NCBI GenBank assembly: GCA_023213395.1
Contig: CM041465.1
Span: 38,013,741 to 38,077,740, forward strand
Origin: Cycas panzhihuaensis
Taxonomy: Eukaryota > Cycadophyta
Direction: 5' to 3'
DNA length: 64,000 bases
This document shows positions 54,172-64,000 of the stretch, piece by piece. Every line of letters starts with the position of its first letter. The first letter of the stretch is position 1. The notes below the pieces were generated by a model. It had not been told where the DNA came from and did no database searches. It saw nothing but the letters and a program-made list of their open reading frames with translations. Made by a program: the position numbers and the translations under genes.

Positions 54172-54880
54172 TGGTATTAGACCAGGTTTAACAGAAAGCC
54201 AAACTGAGGCCAGACTGAGGTATCAAATTTGTGTGCTTAAAAAATTGAGCAAGGAGCAAGAAGATAAAGATTTGAAGGGAGGATAACACAATTTGAAGCA
54301 AAGACGAAGTCATACAGAATTGCACAGAACCATATGGGCCTGTATGGCCAAAAAATTAAAGTGATCAGTATTGCATGAAATTTTACCAGCGAAACGTCTT
54401 AAAGAGAAGAATCTGCTATCCCAAAGAAGCATTTGCAAATTTTGCCTCGATAAGCAATAAAATGCAAAAAATCTTGTGCGCAGGTTTAAGCCTTCTCCAG
54501 TTGATTTCTTCCATTTTTCTTCATTTTAAACAAAGTACGTAGTCTTAAATCTTCCTCACATCATAAGCTTTCCATCAAGTGTAGGTTTGAAAGATTTCAC
54601 TGGAGATTTTTCAAGTTATGAGCAAAAGAGTGATTTAAACCCTAGTCCCCCCCTTTTCTTTTCAAGCGATTTTTCTCTCAGTCTTGAATTTTTTTTTCAA
54701 ATCTGACTTCAAATCCCTGTAGATGAAGTTAAAACCTATCTCTTGAGGGGGGTTTTGCGAGTTCCGTACACCTACATTTTTTTCGTACATTTGTATGGCC
54801 ATACAATTTGGTCTATCATAGTCACCTAAAAATCTTAGTCTACAATTTCCCCTCCAGTTTACCAAAAAACGGCTTCAATC
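54172..54880 (+). other. CopF primer-binding site and leader
   Basis: Degenerate primer site at 54172. Includes GTATGG/GTACG motifs near 54330-54350 and 54760-54810, comparable to the CopE and CopC leaders. No coding signal. Confidence 0.75.
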
Positions 54881-55900
54881 TACTCTTTGGGTGAGTCAAA
54901 TAAGTTAATAGGCCAAAATTATGTCGTTTGAAAAATTAAAATAAAAGGGTCTTTAATTGCAAAAAATGCATAGAACATTGTTACTAAAATGGAAAAGAAA
55001 CCAACCATTGGAGATACTGCAAAAATTGTTAATTGGGAAGAAAAAGATAGACAAGCTTTAGCCATAATTACTCTATATTAGTGAAGCTACCTCCTTAATT
55101 GAATCCTGGAAAGCCCTTGCATCACTATATAATCAGAAGAATAAGGCCCATATCATCACCTTGAAAGAATAGCTACATCAGCTTCACTTACAAGAGAGCG
55201 AACAAGTTACAAATTTCATCACAAAATTGGTAGAAATCCAAGACAATCTTGTCTGTCCAGGTGAATCAATATCGGATATTGAAATTGTTAACTTAATACT
55301 TAATAAGTTAACCAAATCTTTTGACAATTTGGTAAATACACTTACCATTGGAGGATAAGCTGGAACAATGAAATTTGATACTTTATGTGGACATCTTCTT
55401 CAACAAGAGTTGAGTATTTGAAGGTATGAGGAGGAAACAAAGGTCGAAGAAGCCTTTGTCTCAAGGCTCACAATTGGTGAATGAGGAAGAGGTAAAGAGG
55501 AAAATTAGTAGACACAAGAACCGGCAGAGTAAGATTTATTAGGAGGGCAAGACCAAGTAGAGGAAGGTCAACAAATATTTGTGGAAGATCAAGTCATATT
55601 ACTACAAAGTGTAAAACAATTGAAAGTCATCCTTGTTATTACTATCGCAAATATGGACATCTCTCAAGCAATTGCTTTTATGAAAAAAACTAAAATTTCA
55701 AAAGGAAAGCGTGTTGAAGGAAATTACAGTATTAAACAGCCCAAGGATGAAGACGAAGAAGAAACTGCCTTTATTATTGCCTTAGTCCCATACGCTCATT
55801 ACAGTGAAGAGTGATTCATTGACTCTAGAGTCTCAAATCACATGACTAAGAGAGAAGACCGGTTCGAAACTCTACTCCCATATCCAACAAACAAAACTAT
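54881..55900 (+). pseudogene. gag: CopF gag, knuckles and protease
   Basis: No clean start codon is visible; the reading ESNKLIGQNYVV begins near 54890. WEEKDRQALAII and SLYNQKNKAHIITL belong to the UBN2 core. A first knuckle CGRSSHITTKC lacks its lead Cys pair in part, and a second reads CYYYRKYGHLSSNC with Tyr for one Cys. The protease site FIDSRVSNHMTKRED near 55815 has DSGAS changed to DSRVS. Several stops are present. Confidence 0.83.
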
Positions 55901-57180
55901 AGAACTTGGTAATGACTATTCTCTGAAAATTAAAGGCAAAGGAACCATATCAATTAAAATCAAGCAAGATGTCAAGAAGATCAGCAATGTTCTATTTGTT
56001 ATAGGTTTATATCACAATTAAGGAAGAAGAAACTTCAAGTAATATTCCATGAAAATGGAAAGTGCTATGTTCATGATATGAAAAAGGGATAGAAATTGAT
56101 AACCTTTATAAATTAGTTTCTACTCCTATTGTCTCTTCTGTAAAAACTTTTGTTGTTTAGAGCAATACTAATGAAATTTGGCATTCTTGCTATGGACATA
56201 TTGCAGACGACAAGTTACAAATGCTCAAAAATATTGCTATGGTTGATGGATTGCCTACTAACTTTATAATAAACTCCTTTGTGTGTAAAAGTTGCATGTT
56301 AGACAAGCAACACAGAACTCCATTTCAAGAAAGTAGCTAGAGAATGAAAGAAACATTGGAATTGGTTCATAGTGATATATGTGGACCAATCACACCAAAC
56401 TCTATTAACGGTGCCAAGTATTTTCTCACATTCATAGATGATTTTACCAGAAAAGCTTAGGTATTTTTCATCTTTAGTAAATCATAAGCTCTTGATTGCT
56501 TCAAAGAATTTAAAGCTCAAGTTGAGCTAGAAAGTGGATACAAGATCAAAATGCTTAGAACAGATGGAGGTGGAAAACATGTTTCAAATGAATATTCAAT
56601 TTTTTGTAAAATGCATGGCATTCGTAGATAAATCACTACTCCATATACTCCATAATCAAATGGAGTAGTTGAAAGACTGAATAGGACTATAACAGAAATG
56701 ATGCGATGCATGATAAAAGAAAAAGATGTTTCAAACATATATTAGGTTGAAGCAGTTAATATTGTTGTTTATTTGATAAACAAAAGCCCCACAAAAGTGC
56801 TTAACAAAATTACTCCAAAAGAAGCATGGATAGGCAGGAAACTAGATGTAAATCATCTAAGAACTTTTGCAGCATTGATTATGTGCATATTCCAACTCAA
56901 AAATAAAAGAGCAAAATTAGATGATAAAAGCATTGAATGCATTATGATCAGGTATCGTACCAAGTCAAAAGCCTATTGTTGCATAAATGTGAAAACGAAA
57001 AAAATCTATATAAGCAGATATGTAACCTTTGATGAAGGTATTTCAATCAGTAAAGATAATGTCTGTTCTCAAAAAGGCATAATATTGGAAGAAAATATAG
57101 AATCAGCCAATAATGACAATACATTTGAGGAAGAATCAACTCCTCAGGATCAAGAAGAATCATAAACATTGTCTAAAGTA
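55901..57180 (+). pseudogene. pol: CopF pre-integrase and integrase
   Basis: [65 protein letters not shown], then a TAG at a Trp position, VELESGYKIKMLRTDGGGKHVSNE, SNGVVERLNRTITEMMRCM with the triad glutamate, and LINKSPTKVLNKITPKEAWIGRKLDVNHLRTF, KLDDKSIECIMIRYRTKSKAYCC. An acidic linker follows. At least six stops are visible, several TAG at conserved Trp. Confidence 0.88.
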
Positions 57181-57977
57181 GAAAGGCAGGAGAATATATC
57201 AAAAAGAAGATACCTAAATGGTATCTAAAAACTATAGAAGAATCAAAAGGAAATGTATTTGAACACAAAACCAGATCTCAAAAACATCAACCATTGGCTT
57301 GTTCAATCAAGCCTCAAAATTTTGAAGAAGCTTATCAGAAAGCAAAATGGCAAAAAGCCATGGGCAAAGAAATGGAATCCATAAATCAAAATAATACCTA
57401 GGAATTAGTTTCTCGACCCGAAAATAAAGAATACACTCAAATTGCAGGCATTGATTATGAAGAAACATTTGCTCCTGTGGCAAACCTAATGACTTCGTAC
57501 AATTATAACTCTGGTAGCCCAATATAGATGGAAACTTGTGCAACTAGATGTGAAAAGCGCCTTCTTAAATGGTGACCTTAGTGAAAAAGTCTATATGGAA
57601 CAACCACCATGGTACCAAAAAAAAGGAGGAGAGCATCTAGTCTACAGATTAAAAAGGGCCACATACAGTCTAAAACAAGAACCTCGTGCTTGGTATGCAA
57701 AATTGGACCATCATATTCAGAAGAGAGGCTTTAGTAGATGTGAAGCTAATCCAAGTCTTTATATTAAAAGACAAAAAAACTTGATTACCATAATTGTAGT
57801 ATATGTAGATGATTTAATTGTTACAGCCAATGAGCTGGAAACCATCAGTTGGGTAAGAACACAGATGGAAAGTACCTTTGAAATGACTGGCATAGGTACA
57901 CTTCATTATTATCTTGGCATAGAAATTAAGCAAACAAAAAGTGGCATCTTTATCTCACAATCTAAGTATGCCAAGTG
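57181..57977 (+). pseudogene. pol: CopF reverse transcriptase, truncated
   Basis: KWYLKTIEESKGNVFEHKT, QKAKWQKAMGKEMESINQNN, then TWELV with TAG at the Trp. A deletion joins [22 protein letters not shown] and omits part of the fingers (K.RLVAKG). From 57538 a 146-codon frame: [58 protein letters not shown] (YVDD intact), IGTLHYYLGIEI. It ends at 57977. Confidence 0.9.
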
Positions 57978-58071
57978 ATGGTAGACCTCAATATATTTTG
58001 TTCTTGCATGGAACACAAAATTCTTGGTCAATTTAAGAACGCTTTGATTATCACAAAGAGTAAAATAGCTT
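57976..58071 (-). pseudogene. Inverted Copia RNase H fragment
   Basis: The minus strand gives LCDNQSVLKLTKNFVFHARTKYIEVYHH, a Copia RNase H block, in the orientation opposite to CopF. It sits exactly where CopF stops. It may be the inverted end of CopF or a relic of another Copia copy. Confidence 0.8.
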
Positions 58072-58450
58072 ATGTCTGATTGATTCCAAGTTTAAGTGTT
58101 TCCTTTCAAAAAATCAACCTTGCAAATGCAAATTAATAGAAATGGAAGCCAAATATCACCTTAAGGAGACAAATTATGCAAATAGATCACAAATTGAACA
58201 CCGACGAGAGTACTGAAGTACTTTCTCTTCAAAAGATAATAATACTCAACAACCTTCACAAGTGATACTCGACCCTTTAAATAGACAAGCGAGGGTCTTC
58301 TTCCTTGTGATTCTATTGGTGGCCCTAGCGGCCTTACATCTTATTATAGGGCTTAGCTGCCCATGCACAAATCTAAATAACTAAGATCAATCCTTAACCC
58401 TTTGGTGGCTCCCGCTTGCTAGAAATTAAGAAAGGTAGGGTTACGTTACA
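58072..58450 (-). repeat. 3' LTR of GypC (left boundary approximate)
   Basis: Minus strand starts TGTAACGTAACCC at 58450, directly after a polypurine tract AGAGGGGGGGACT (58451-58463). The far end is uncertain, either 58072 or 58077, where TG dinucleotides occur on the plus strand. No partner copy confirms it. Confidence 0.6.
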
Positions 58451-58469
58451 AGTCCCCCCCTCTAAAATG

Positions 58470-59780
58470 CTAAGTCCTTGCAGCATTGGAGATGAGGATA
58501 TTGTTAGACGAACTCGTCAGATTCCCAAGCTGCTTCATCTGCATCACAATCGACCCACTATACTAAATGCTCATAAATAGTGCAATTCTGGAGGCAATGC
58601 TAGCGGCTAGCAAGGATTCTATCAGGCTGGATTGTAAGAGTTTGCTCCTTAGAGAGAATGGGTAAAGTGGTATGGGGTGTAACTTTAGCTCTGAGGTATT
58701 TTTTTAGGCAAGAGACATGGAAAATGTTATGGATATTGGTGTTCAGGGGGAGTTTAAGGGCATAGGCAACTTCACCAGTTTTGTGAAGGATTATATAAGG
58801 GTCATAATAACGGGGGCTTAGTTTATGACCTTGATATGACTTAAGAAATCGTTGCTTGTAAGGTCGGAGGTAGAGGAATACTAGATCTCCAATGTCAAAG
58901 AACCGATCGGACCGGTCACAGTCAACCAATTGCTTCATTCGATTTCAGGCTACAGCCAGATTCTATCAAAGAGTATGGAGGATTTGGTCCATCTCTTGGA
59001 GCTTTTGTTGTAAGAAGGTCGTTCGAAAGTTTGTGGCTAAGCTATGGTGGGAAGGGAGGTGGTAACCATAGAGGGCCAAAAAGAAGGACATACCAATGGT
59101 AGAATGGTTGGAAGAGTTATACCAGTACTCTGCCAGGGAGGGCTAGGAGGTCCACTTAGCTTGGTGTTCTAAGACGAAGCAACATAGATAAGTTTCTAGG
59201 GTTTTGTTCAAAACCCCAGATTGACCATCTATTCGCGGGTGGTAGGCAAAACTCATGCTAAATGAGGTTCTAACAACCTTAAAGAGTTCTTGCCAAAAGT
59301 AGTTGGTAAACTTAGAGTCTTTGTCACAAACAATGGACGAAGGGAAACTGTGAAGGCGAAATATGAATTGGACGTATAAATCAACAAGACGAAGGACATA
59401 TGTGAGGTGTGAACTGGGAGGAGGTGTGAATACTTGGTTAATCGATCAATGATTACCCAAATGGAATCAAACCCATCATATGGAGGTAGGCCCGTTATAA
59501 AATCCATGGCAATATCCTGCCACTTACCTTGTGGAATATTTAATGGTTGGAGAAGCCTGGGAAGGGCTTTGGTATCAACTTTGTTTTGCTGACATGTGTC
59601 GCATTCTAATATGAAGGTAAATATGGTAGTCTGTATACGGGGCCAAAAGAAATCTGCACAAATGTGTCAATAAGTTTTATCGAACCCTGAGTGACCAACC
59701 TTCATGAGTAAAAATTTTTTCATTCCAGTTAGGGTAGTCAGGTTGGGCCTAGTTTTCAACCCGTAATTCATCAAGCCAAA
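58470..59780 (-). pseudogene. pol: GypC integrase with chromodomain-like tail
   Basis: Minus-strand blocks: HLGSHSGFDKTY and CDTCQQNK (zinc-binding part, 59580-59720), KWQDIAMDFITGLPPYDGFDSIWVIIDRLTKYSHLLPV at 59420-59510 (core), and FDIGDLVFLYLRPYKQ, PRYYDPYIILHKTGEVAYALKLP and NIFHVSCLKKYL at 58600-58900. A chromodomain-like segment follows (EHLV.WVDCDADEAAWESDEFV near 58500-58600), though a stop replaces a conserved residue. In chromoviruses this tail guides integration to marked chromatin. Stops abound. Confidence 0.85.
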
Positions 59781-59789
59781 GGGGTTGGG

Positions 59790-60999
59790 GCTTGGTTATG
59801 GCATGGAGGCACGAGTTGGGAGTATTATCATCGGGGTGGAAACATGAAAGGGCATCAGCGACTATATTATCTTTGCCTTTTTTATATGATATTGTGAAGC
59901 CAAAGACTTGTAAATGGTGGACCCACTTAGCCTATTCTTTAGATAAGACTAGTTGATCCAACAGATTATGGAGCCTATGATGATCCATGAGAATAGTGAA
60001 TTTAGAGCATAAGAGGTATTGTCACCTTTTATCAACGGCATGAAAAATAGCTTTCATCTCCTTCTAGTAAGTGGAGAGACAGAGCTCATGATCTTTCAAT
60101 TTATGACTCTCGAATGCGATGGGGTGAGAGTCTTACATCCAGACCGCACTCAGGCCAAATCCAAGGCATCATATTCAATTTGGAAAGGTTAGTTGAAATC
60201 AGGAGTGATGAGGACTGGGATAGAGGTCATTACAACCTTGAGATGATAAAAAGCAGCATTCGCTTCTAAAGACCATTGGAAAGCATTTTTACATAGGAGA
60301 TTGATTAAGAGGGTAGTGAGAGTGGCATAGTTACGCACAAAATGTTAGTAGAATCCTGTGAGGCCGAGGAATGCACGTAGTTGGGTAAAGGTGGTGGGTG
60401 TTGGCCAAGTCATGATGACGGATATTTTATCGAAGTCCACGCGTACCCCTTCCGATGATATGATATGCCCCAAGTATTTGAGTTCGGATTGCCCAAACTC
60501 ACACTTAAATAATTTTGCATAGAGTTGTTGGTTTTGTAATATTTGAAGAACAATTTCTAGGTGTTGGATGTGGTGGTCTAAATAGACACTATAAATGAGG
60601 ATATCACTAAAGAAGACTGACGAATTTTCAGAGATAGGGGCCAAAAATTTTGTTCATGAGAGCCTAGAAAGTTGTCGGGGCATTACAAAGCCCGAAGGGC
60701 ATTACATGAAACTCAAAATGGCCATGATGTGTCTAAAATGTCATCTTATGGCAGTCTTCTGGGGCAATTGGGATTTGGTAGTAAACAAACTGAAGGTCTA
60801 ACTTAGAAAAAATAGTCGCACCATGGATTTCATCTAACATGTCATCTATGCGGGGAGTGGGAAACTTATTTTTTATGGTAACTTTATTTAGTTCTCTAAA
60901 ATCGGCACAGAGGCAGAAGGAACCATCCTTCTTCCTAACTAAGATGATTGGAGTCGCGTAAGGGCTTTTGCTTGGTTGGATTATGCCCATGTCCATGAG
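59790..60999 (-). pseudogene. pol: GypC reverse transcriptase and RNase H
   Basis: RT: MDMGIIQPSKSPYATPIILVRKKDGSFCLCADFRELNKVTIKNKFPTPRIDDMLDEIHGA, KLDLQFVYYQIPIAPED (60733-60996), then FFSDILIYS, where the catalytic YxDD motif is altered, and LKYLGHIISSEGVRVD, LRAFLGLTGFY (60345-60644). RNase H at about 59850-60170: SHPIAFESHKLKDHEL, YLLCSKFTILMDHHRLHNLL and KKGKDNIVADALS. Internal stops and a lost catalytic residue mark it inactive. Confidence 0.88.
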
Positions 61000-61390
61000 C
61001 TCAGTCGTGAGTTTCTCAATTTCATTCTTTTGAAAGTATGAGTTGTGGTAGGGTCTCAGGCTGATAAGGTCCTGATTGGATTCGAGGTCAATTGTGTGAT
61101 AGAAGCCATGATCAAGTGGGGTAATGGCAGGTAGAGGGGCAAATACCTACTCGTATTGGGTAATGATGTCTTGGATGCATGGGTGAATTTACGATTCAAT
61201 TTGAATATTGTTGAGGCGAACTATGTATCCCAAGTGAGATTCAAGATGGAATTTCATGCGTCCTGGAGAGACCACTTAGTTAGGAGGGGACTACATCCCA
61301 TAAATTTTGTGATTTCGACCCATATGGTCTTTAAAAGCGATGAATGGGTTATTAGGTGAGTTATTCGTACTGTAAATTCCTAGGGTTTGT
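61000..61390 (-). other. GypC protease-RT spacer
   Basis: Decayed sequence between protease and RT. Minus-strand readings contain remnants such as YHNSYFQKNEIEKLTTELMDMGII just before RT. No further domain seen. Confidence 0.5.
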
Positions 61391-61900
61391 AGCCACTAAA
61401 TCGCCAAGATAGCATCAAACCCTCCTATTGATAAGGCATTGAAATCTGACACCAAAAGGTAGGAACTGATTTGGACTTGGAGGTTTTTAATAACACTAGC
61501 GCAATGCAGCTTCTGGTGCCCTAGCAAAGAACAGGTGAAGCCAGTTTTTGGTACTATATATAGGTTAAGTTGTTGGGCTATAGAAATATCAAGGAAATTG
61601 ATCAACCCGACACCATCGATTAGGATTGACCTTCGAGTCTTACAAAGAATGCCTCTGACACGTAGGGGTTCGGGACAAGAGGTGGTGGTGACAACGGATA
61701 AGAATACTTCAGGGTGAGGGTCCAAGGCAGGATTGTCATGGGTTTCATCTTCAGCCTCAGGTTCAGAGTCAGAGGCAAAGGATTCGTTGAGGGATAGGGA
61801 TGGGTCAATGGAAAAAACCATGCGCCGCGTCTTGCAAAAATGGCCATGCCCAAAAGTCCACTTTTCTGCACACTGCATATAGAGGCCAACCTCTAGTTAA
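61391..61900 (-). pseudogene. pol: GypC knuckle and protease
   Basis: A 160-codon frame starts MQCAEKWTFGHGHFCKTRRM, a Gypsy knuckle (C-x-x-x-EKW-x6-H-type) with one Cys changed. An acidic segment follows and then RGILCKTRRSILIDGVGLINFLDISIAQQL, the protease site, in which the usual IDSGSSHNF reads IDGVGLINF. The catalytic aspartate stays but its neighbours are lost. Confidence 0.8.
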
Positions 61901-62880
61901 TGTTGTGCTTCAATTTGGGAAATTTGGACTCTTTTGGTGGATGAGTCGTCATTCTATCGGTCGGTAAATGAGCGGGTAGGATCATCATGTTGCAATCTAG
62001 GACGTGCAAAGTCGGATTAAGGATAGACAACATCATCAAATGGGGCTCGTGGTCGCTGAAAGCTTAGCTACTGAGTGCGTGAGAACCAAGCATTATCTCA
62101 ACAAGTAGTTGAGGGTCTATTTGCTACAAATTTTGCCTCTACTGCTCAAGCCCACTTGAATGCTTCCTTGAGGGAGTAAATTGTCATTGTCTTTAGTCTC
62201 ATCTGAATACGATCTTAGAGTCCAGCCAAATAAATATTGATCATTGTTTGTTTGTCCAAGTTTTGGCTTTGTCATGAGCGATTATATAAAGCTTGGAATT
62301 CATCAGTGTAGGCCTCCATTATTGTAGTCTGTTTAAGCCGAGTAAGTTGCGTGAAGAAGGATTGACTCCATGTGTCCTTGTATTATTCAAAGAAACAGTT
62401 GGTGAAGTGGGTCCATGTTAGGTGGGAGGCATATTCTTGTTTCCACTAGTTGAACCAATGGTGGGCTCATCCATCTAGGTGGATGGATGTGTACAAGAGT
62501 TGATCTTCCTCCAACATCGGGTCGACTGTGAAGTATGATTCTAACTTGTTAATCCAACTCTGAGTGCACTCTCTATTCACATTTGGATCAATGGTAGGAA
62601 TATTGATTTTATGGTAAAAAAGGGGTTGCCTTGGTGGGTAACCTCCTGTAGATGCATTGCTTCCTTGAAAGGGGGGAGGTTGGTTGCCTGTCATATTAGA
62701 AGTCCCTATACTTTGAAGTTGAGGTTGCAATAGCTGCTAGATTTATGCAAGAATCTCTACTTTGGTGCCATCAAGATCTGATTTTGTAAGAATGTCGTCG
62801 AATCTGTTATTGACCTCTAGTTTGAAGCTATTCAAGTCATTGGCTAAGTCAACAATTTTCTCTCCTTGTGTTGTTACCAT
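61901..62880 (-). pseudogene. gag: GypC gag
   Basis: Minus-strand ATG at 62880: MVTTQGEKIVDLANDLNSF, a coiled-coil-like start, then a stop and MQPQLQSIGTSNMTGNQPPPFQGSN, PLFYHKINIPTIDPNVNRECTQSWINKLESYFTVDPM, typical of chromovirus gag before its capsid core. The core (to 62000) is broken by stops but WFNWWKQEYASHLTW-like and SLFTQLTRLKQTTI-like segments remain. The start codon choice is by homology of position. Confidence 0.75.
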
Positions 62881-64000
62881 TAGAGCTGTAGAAAGGGCTT
62901 AAAGAAGCAGGAACGAGCAGAAAGAAGGGAAATGGACGAAGTGGGACAGATTAAGAAAGAATGGGATGTAAGAACTAGGGAGTTGTTATAGGGAAGAGAA
63001 GGGAGCAAATAGGGAGATGTGGGGTGTCTCTAGCTTGCTGACCTTAAAAATTACATAAATTGGATATTTGGCCCACTTGGAGGAGCGCAAAAAACTCGTT
63101 CAAATAGGGTATATGAGATTTAACTGAGTTTGAGGTGGCAGGGCCCACTAGTGACCCGGGTACTGAAAAGCATGAAAATTATTTGCAAGAACTAACCTAG
63201 TGCAAGATGACCAACACAACGTAATGATCGAAATAAGGTAAATGAGTTGTAGTGGTAGTTTTTGTCTGTGAACTTGTACCATAAAGCATGACTAAGTGGA
63301 GTTTTTTCTTCTTTTTTTTTCTTGTGAGTTTAACTAGCTGGCGGTTTCTGAATTTGGGCGATATTATGGCTTTTTATTTTTTTCCTTTATATGTTGTGTC
63401 TTGAGATTTTAATCAAGAAGTGAAACATGTGAAGCAGGGTGTAAGTGATTGAAGGTGCCTACCAACCACTAAACAAGGTGTGCTTGGTCTTGTAGGCCTG
63501 CCAATAAACTTTTGATGCAGTAGTTCGGGGCAGGTAGCTTCGTAGCGCTAATCGCTAACCGCTGCACTACAGGACTTTGGCGGCCACTAGTTTGCCTATG
63601 CTAGGAAAGATTTGGGACCTATAAGGGTCCTCCTATATACCCGAAGGTACGTGGAAGCACAATTTCGTAGCTAGGTTCTGTCTAAGGCTTAGTTCAAGAG
63701 TGTAATCTTGAGTCTTTCACGCAATGAGTAGAATAGCCACGATGTGCTTAGCCAGAACAACAGATCCATGTGATTTTTAAAGACCTCTGGTACAAGGTCT
63801 CTACCTAACTACTTGGGTAGCCACCAAGCAAAGTCATCTACCCAGGAAATAGGGGTGGGAGGGAGAAAGGGTAGTCGCCGAGCAGTGTTATCTACCCTTA
63901 GACTAACAACCCAATACAAAAATTGAAATAAATGAATGCAAGGCAAAAATAAAGTACTGGGCATTACCTAGGGGAAGAAATTCCCCTTCCCTCGTGACTC
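62881..64000. other. Unassigned right-edge sequence, possibly GypC leader
   Basis: No coding domain on either strand. It lies upstream of GypC gag, so leader or 5' LTR sequence is expected, but it does not match the GypC 3' LTR. Two similar segments, 63823-63843 and 63872-63898 (GTAGCCACCAAGCA and GTAGTCGCCGAGCA starts), are a small diverged repeat. Confidence 0.45.

Larger units (their letters stand above)
53962..57977 (+). mobile_element. Copia element CopF, 3'-truncated
   Basis: Has a 210-bp 5' LTR, primer-binding site, leader, gag, protease, integrase and RT on the plus strand, then ends abruptly at 57977 within RT, just after LGIEIKQTKSG and SQSKYAK. No 3' LTR is present. Stops are frequent, suggesting an older insertion than CopD. 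Confidence 0.9.
58072..62880 (-). mobile_element. Chromodomain-type Gypsy element GypC, minus strand
   Basis: Order on the minus strand: gag (62880 down), protease, RT, RNase H, integrase with chromodomain-like tail, polypurine tract and 3' LTR. The 5' LTR is not found in the window. The coding region has many stops and in-frame losses. Chromoviruses of plants use this order. Confidence 0.85.

Noticed and set aside
63520-63590. Possible tRNA-like fold (GGTAGCTTCG, CGCTAACCGC)
   Set aside because: No cloverleaf with plausible anticodon arm and T-loop could be drawn, and no GGTTCGAATCC-type box is present.

Overview
The window looks like intergenic DNA from a large, repeat-rich plant nuclear genome. 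I see no intact host gene and no tRNA, rRNA, CRISPR array or bacterial-type operon. Almost every coding trace is a broken retrotransposon polyprotein: plant Ty1/Copia (UBN2-type gag, CCHC knuckle, DSGAS-type protease, integrase, YVDD reverse transcriptase, RNase H), Ty3/Gypsy, and one plant L1-type LINE. The many old elements nested inside each other and the high A+T content would suit a gymnosperm or another large seed-plant genome. That taxonomic guess is inference only.

Layout, using labels invented here. CopA' (1473-4535, minus) is the 5' end of a Copia element, cut on its left by another LTR (1128-1472). CopB (4536-14437, minus) is a Copia split by GypA1 (6833-13673, minus), a Gypsy deletion derivative that carries a solo LTR of its own family (10393-11269). 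CopC (14738-35569, minus) is a 5.2 kb Copia split by GypA2 (18185-33850, plus), a large Gypsy element that is itself split by CopD (25610-30748, plus), a young Copia with 217-bp LTRs differing at three positions. CopC, CopE (36240-45708, plus, split by a LINE at 39939-45465) and CopA (46207-53494, minus, nearly complete) interrupt an older minus-strand Gypsy, GypB, whose pieces lie at 35575-36239, 45709-46206 and 53500-53961. CopF (53962-57977, plus) lacks its 3' end. GypC (58072 to beyond 62880, minus) is a chromodomain Gypsy reaching the right part of the window.

Target-site duplications read directly from the sequence support the nesting: CAATC (CopD), ACAAT (GypA2), ACTTC (CopC), GATCG (CopE), GTATC (CopA), GTGGC (solo LTR), A/G-TGTC (GypA1) and CAATTTTT (LINE). 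The deepest stack is GypB, then CopC, GypA2 and CopD, and approximate LTR divergence agrees with that order.

The most unusual element is GypA2. It has a normal gag, four CCHC knuckles, a protease, then a long linker holding a second gag-like module before RT-RNase H-integrase. Downstream of pol it has GTAC-bearing tandem repeats and a further degraded ORF ending in a charged and coiled-coil-like segment. GypA1 is a shortened relative lacking RT, RNase H, the integrase core and this extra ORF, but keeping both ends. Other points of interest are a hairpin with compensatory changes in the CopA-family LTR, palindromes in several LTRs, a conserved block in Copia leaders, and a GC-rich island in the CopA leader.
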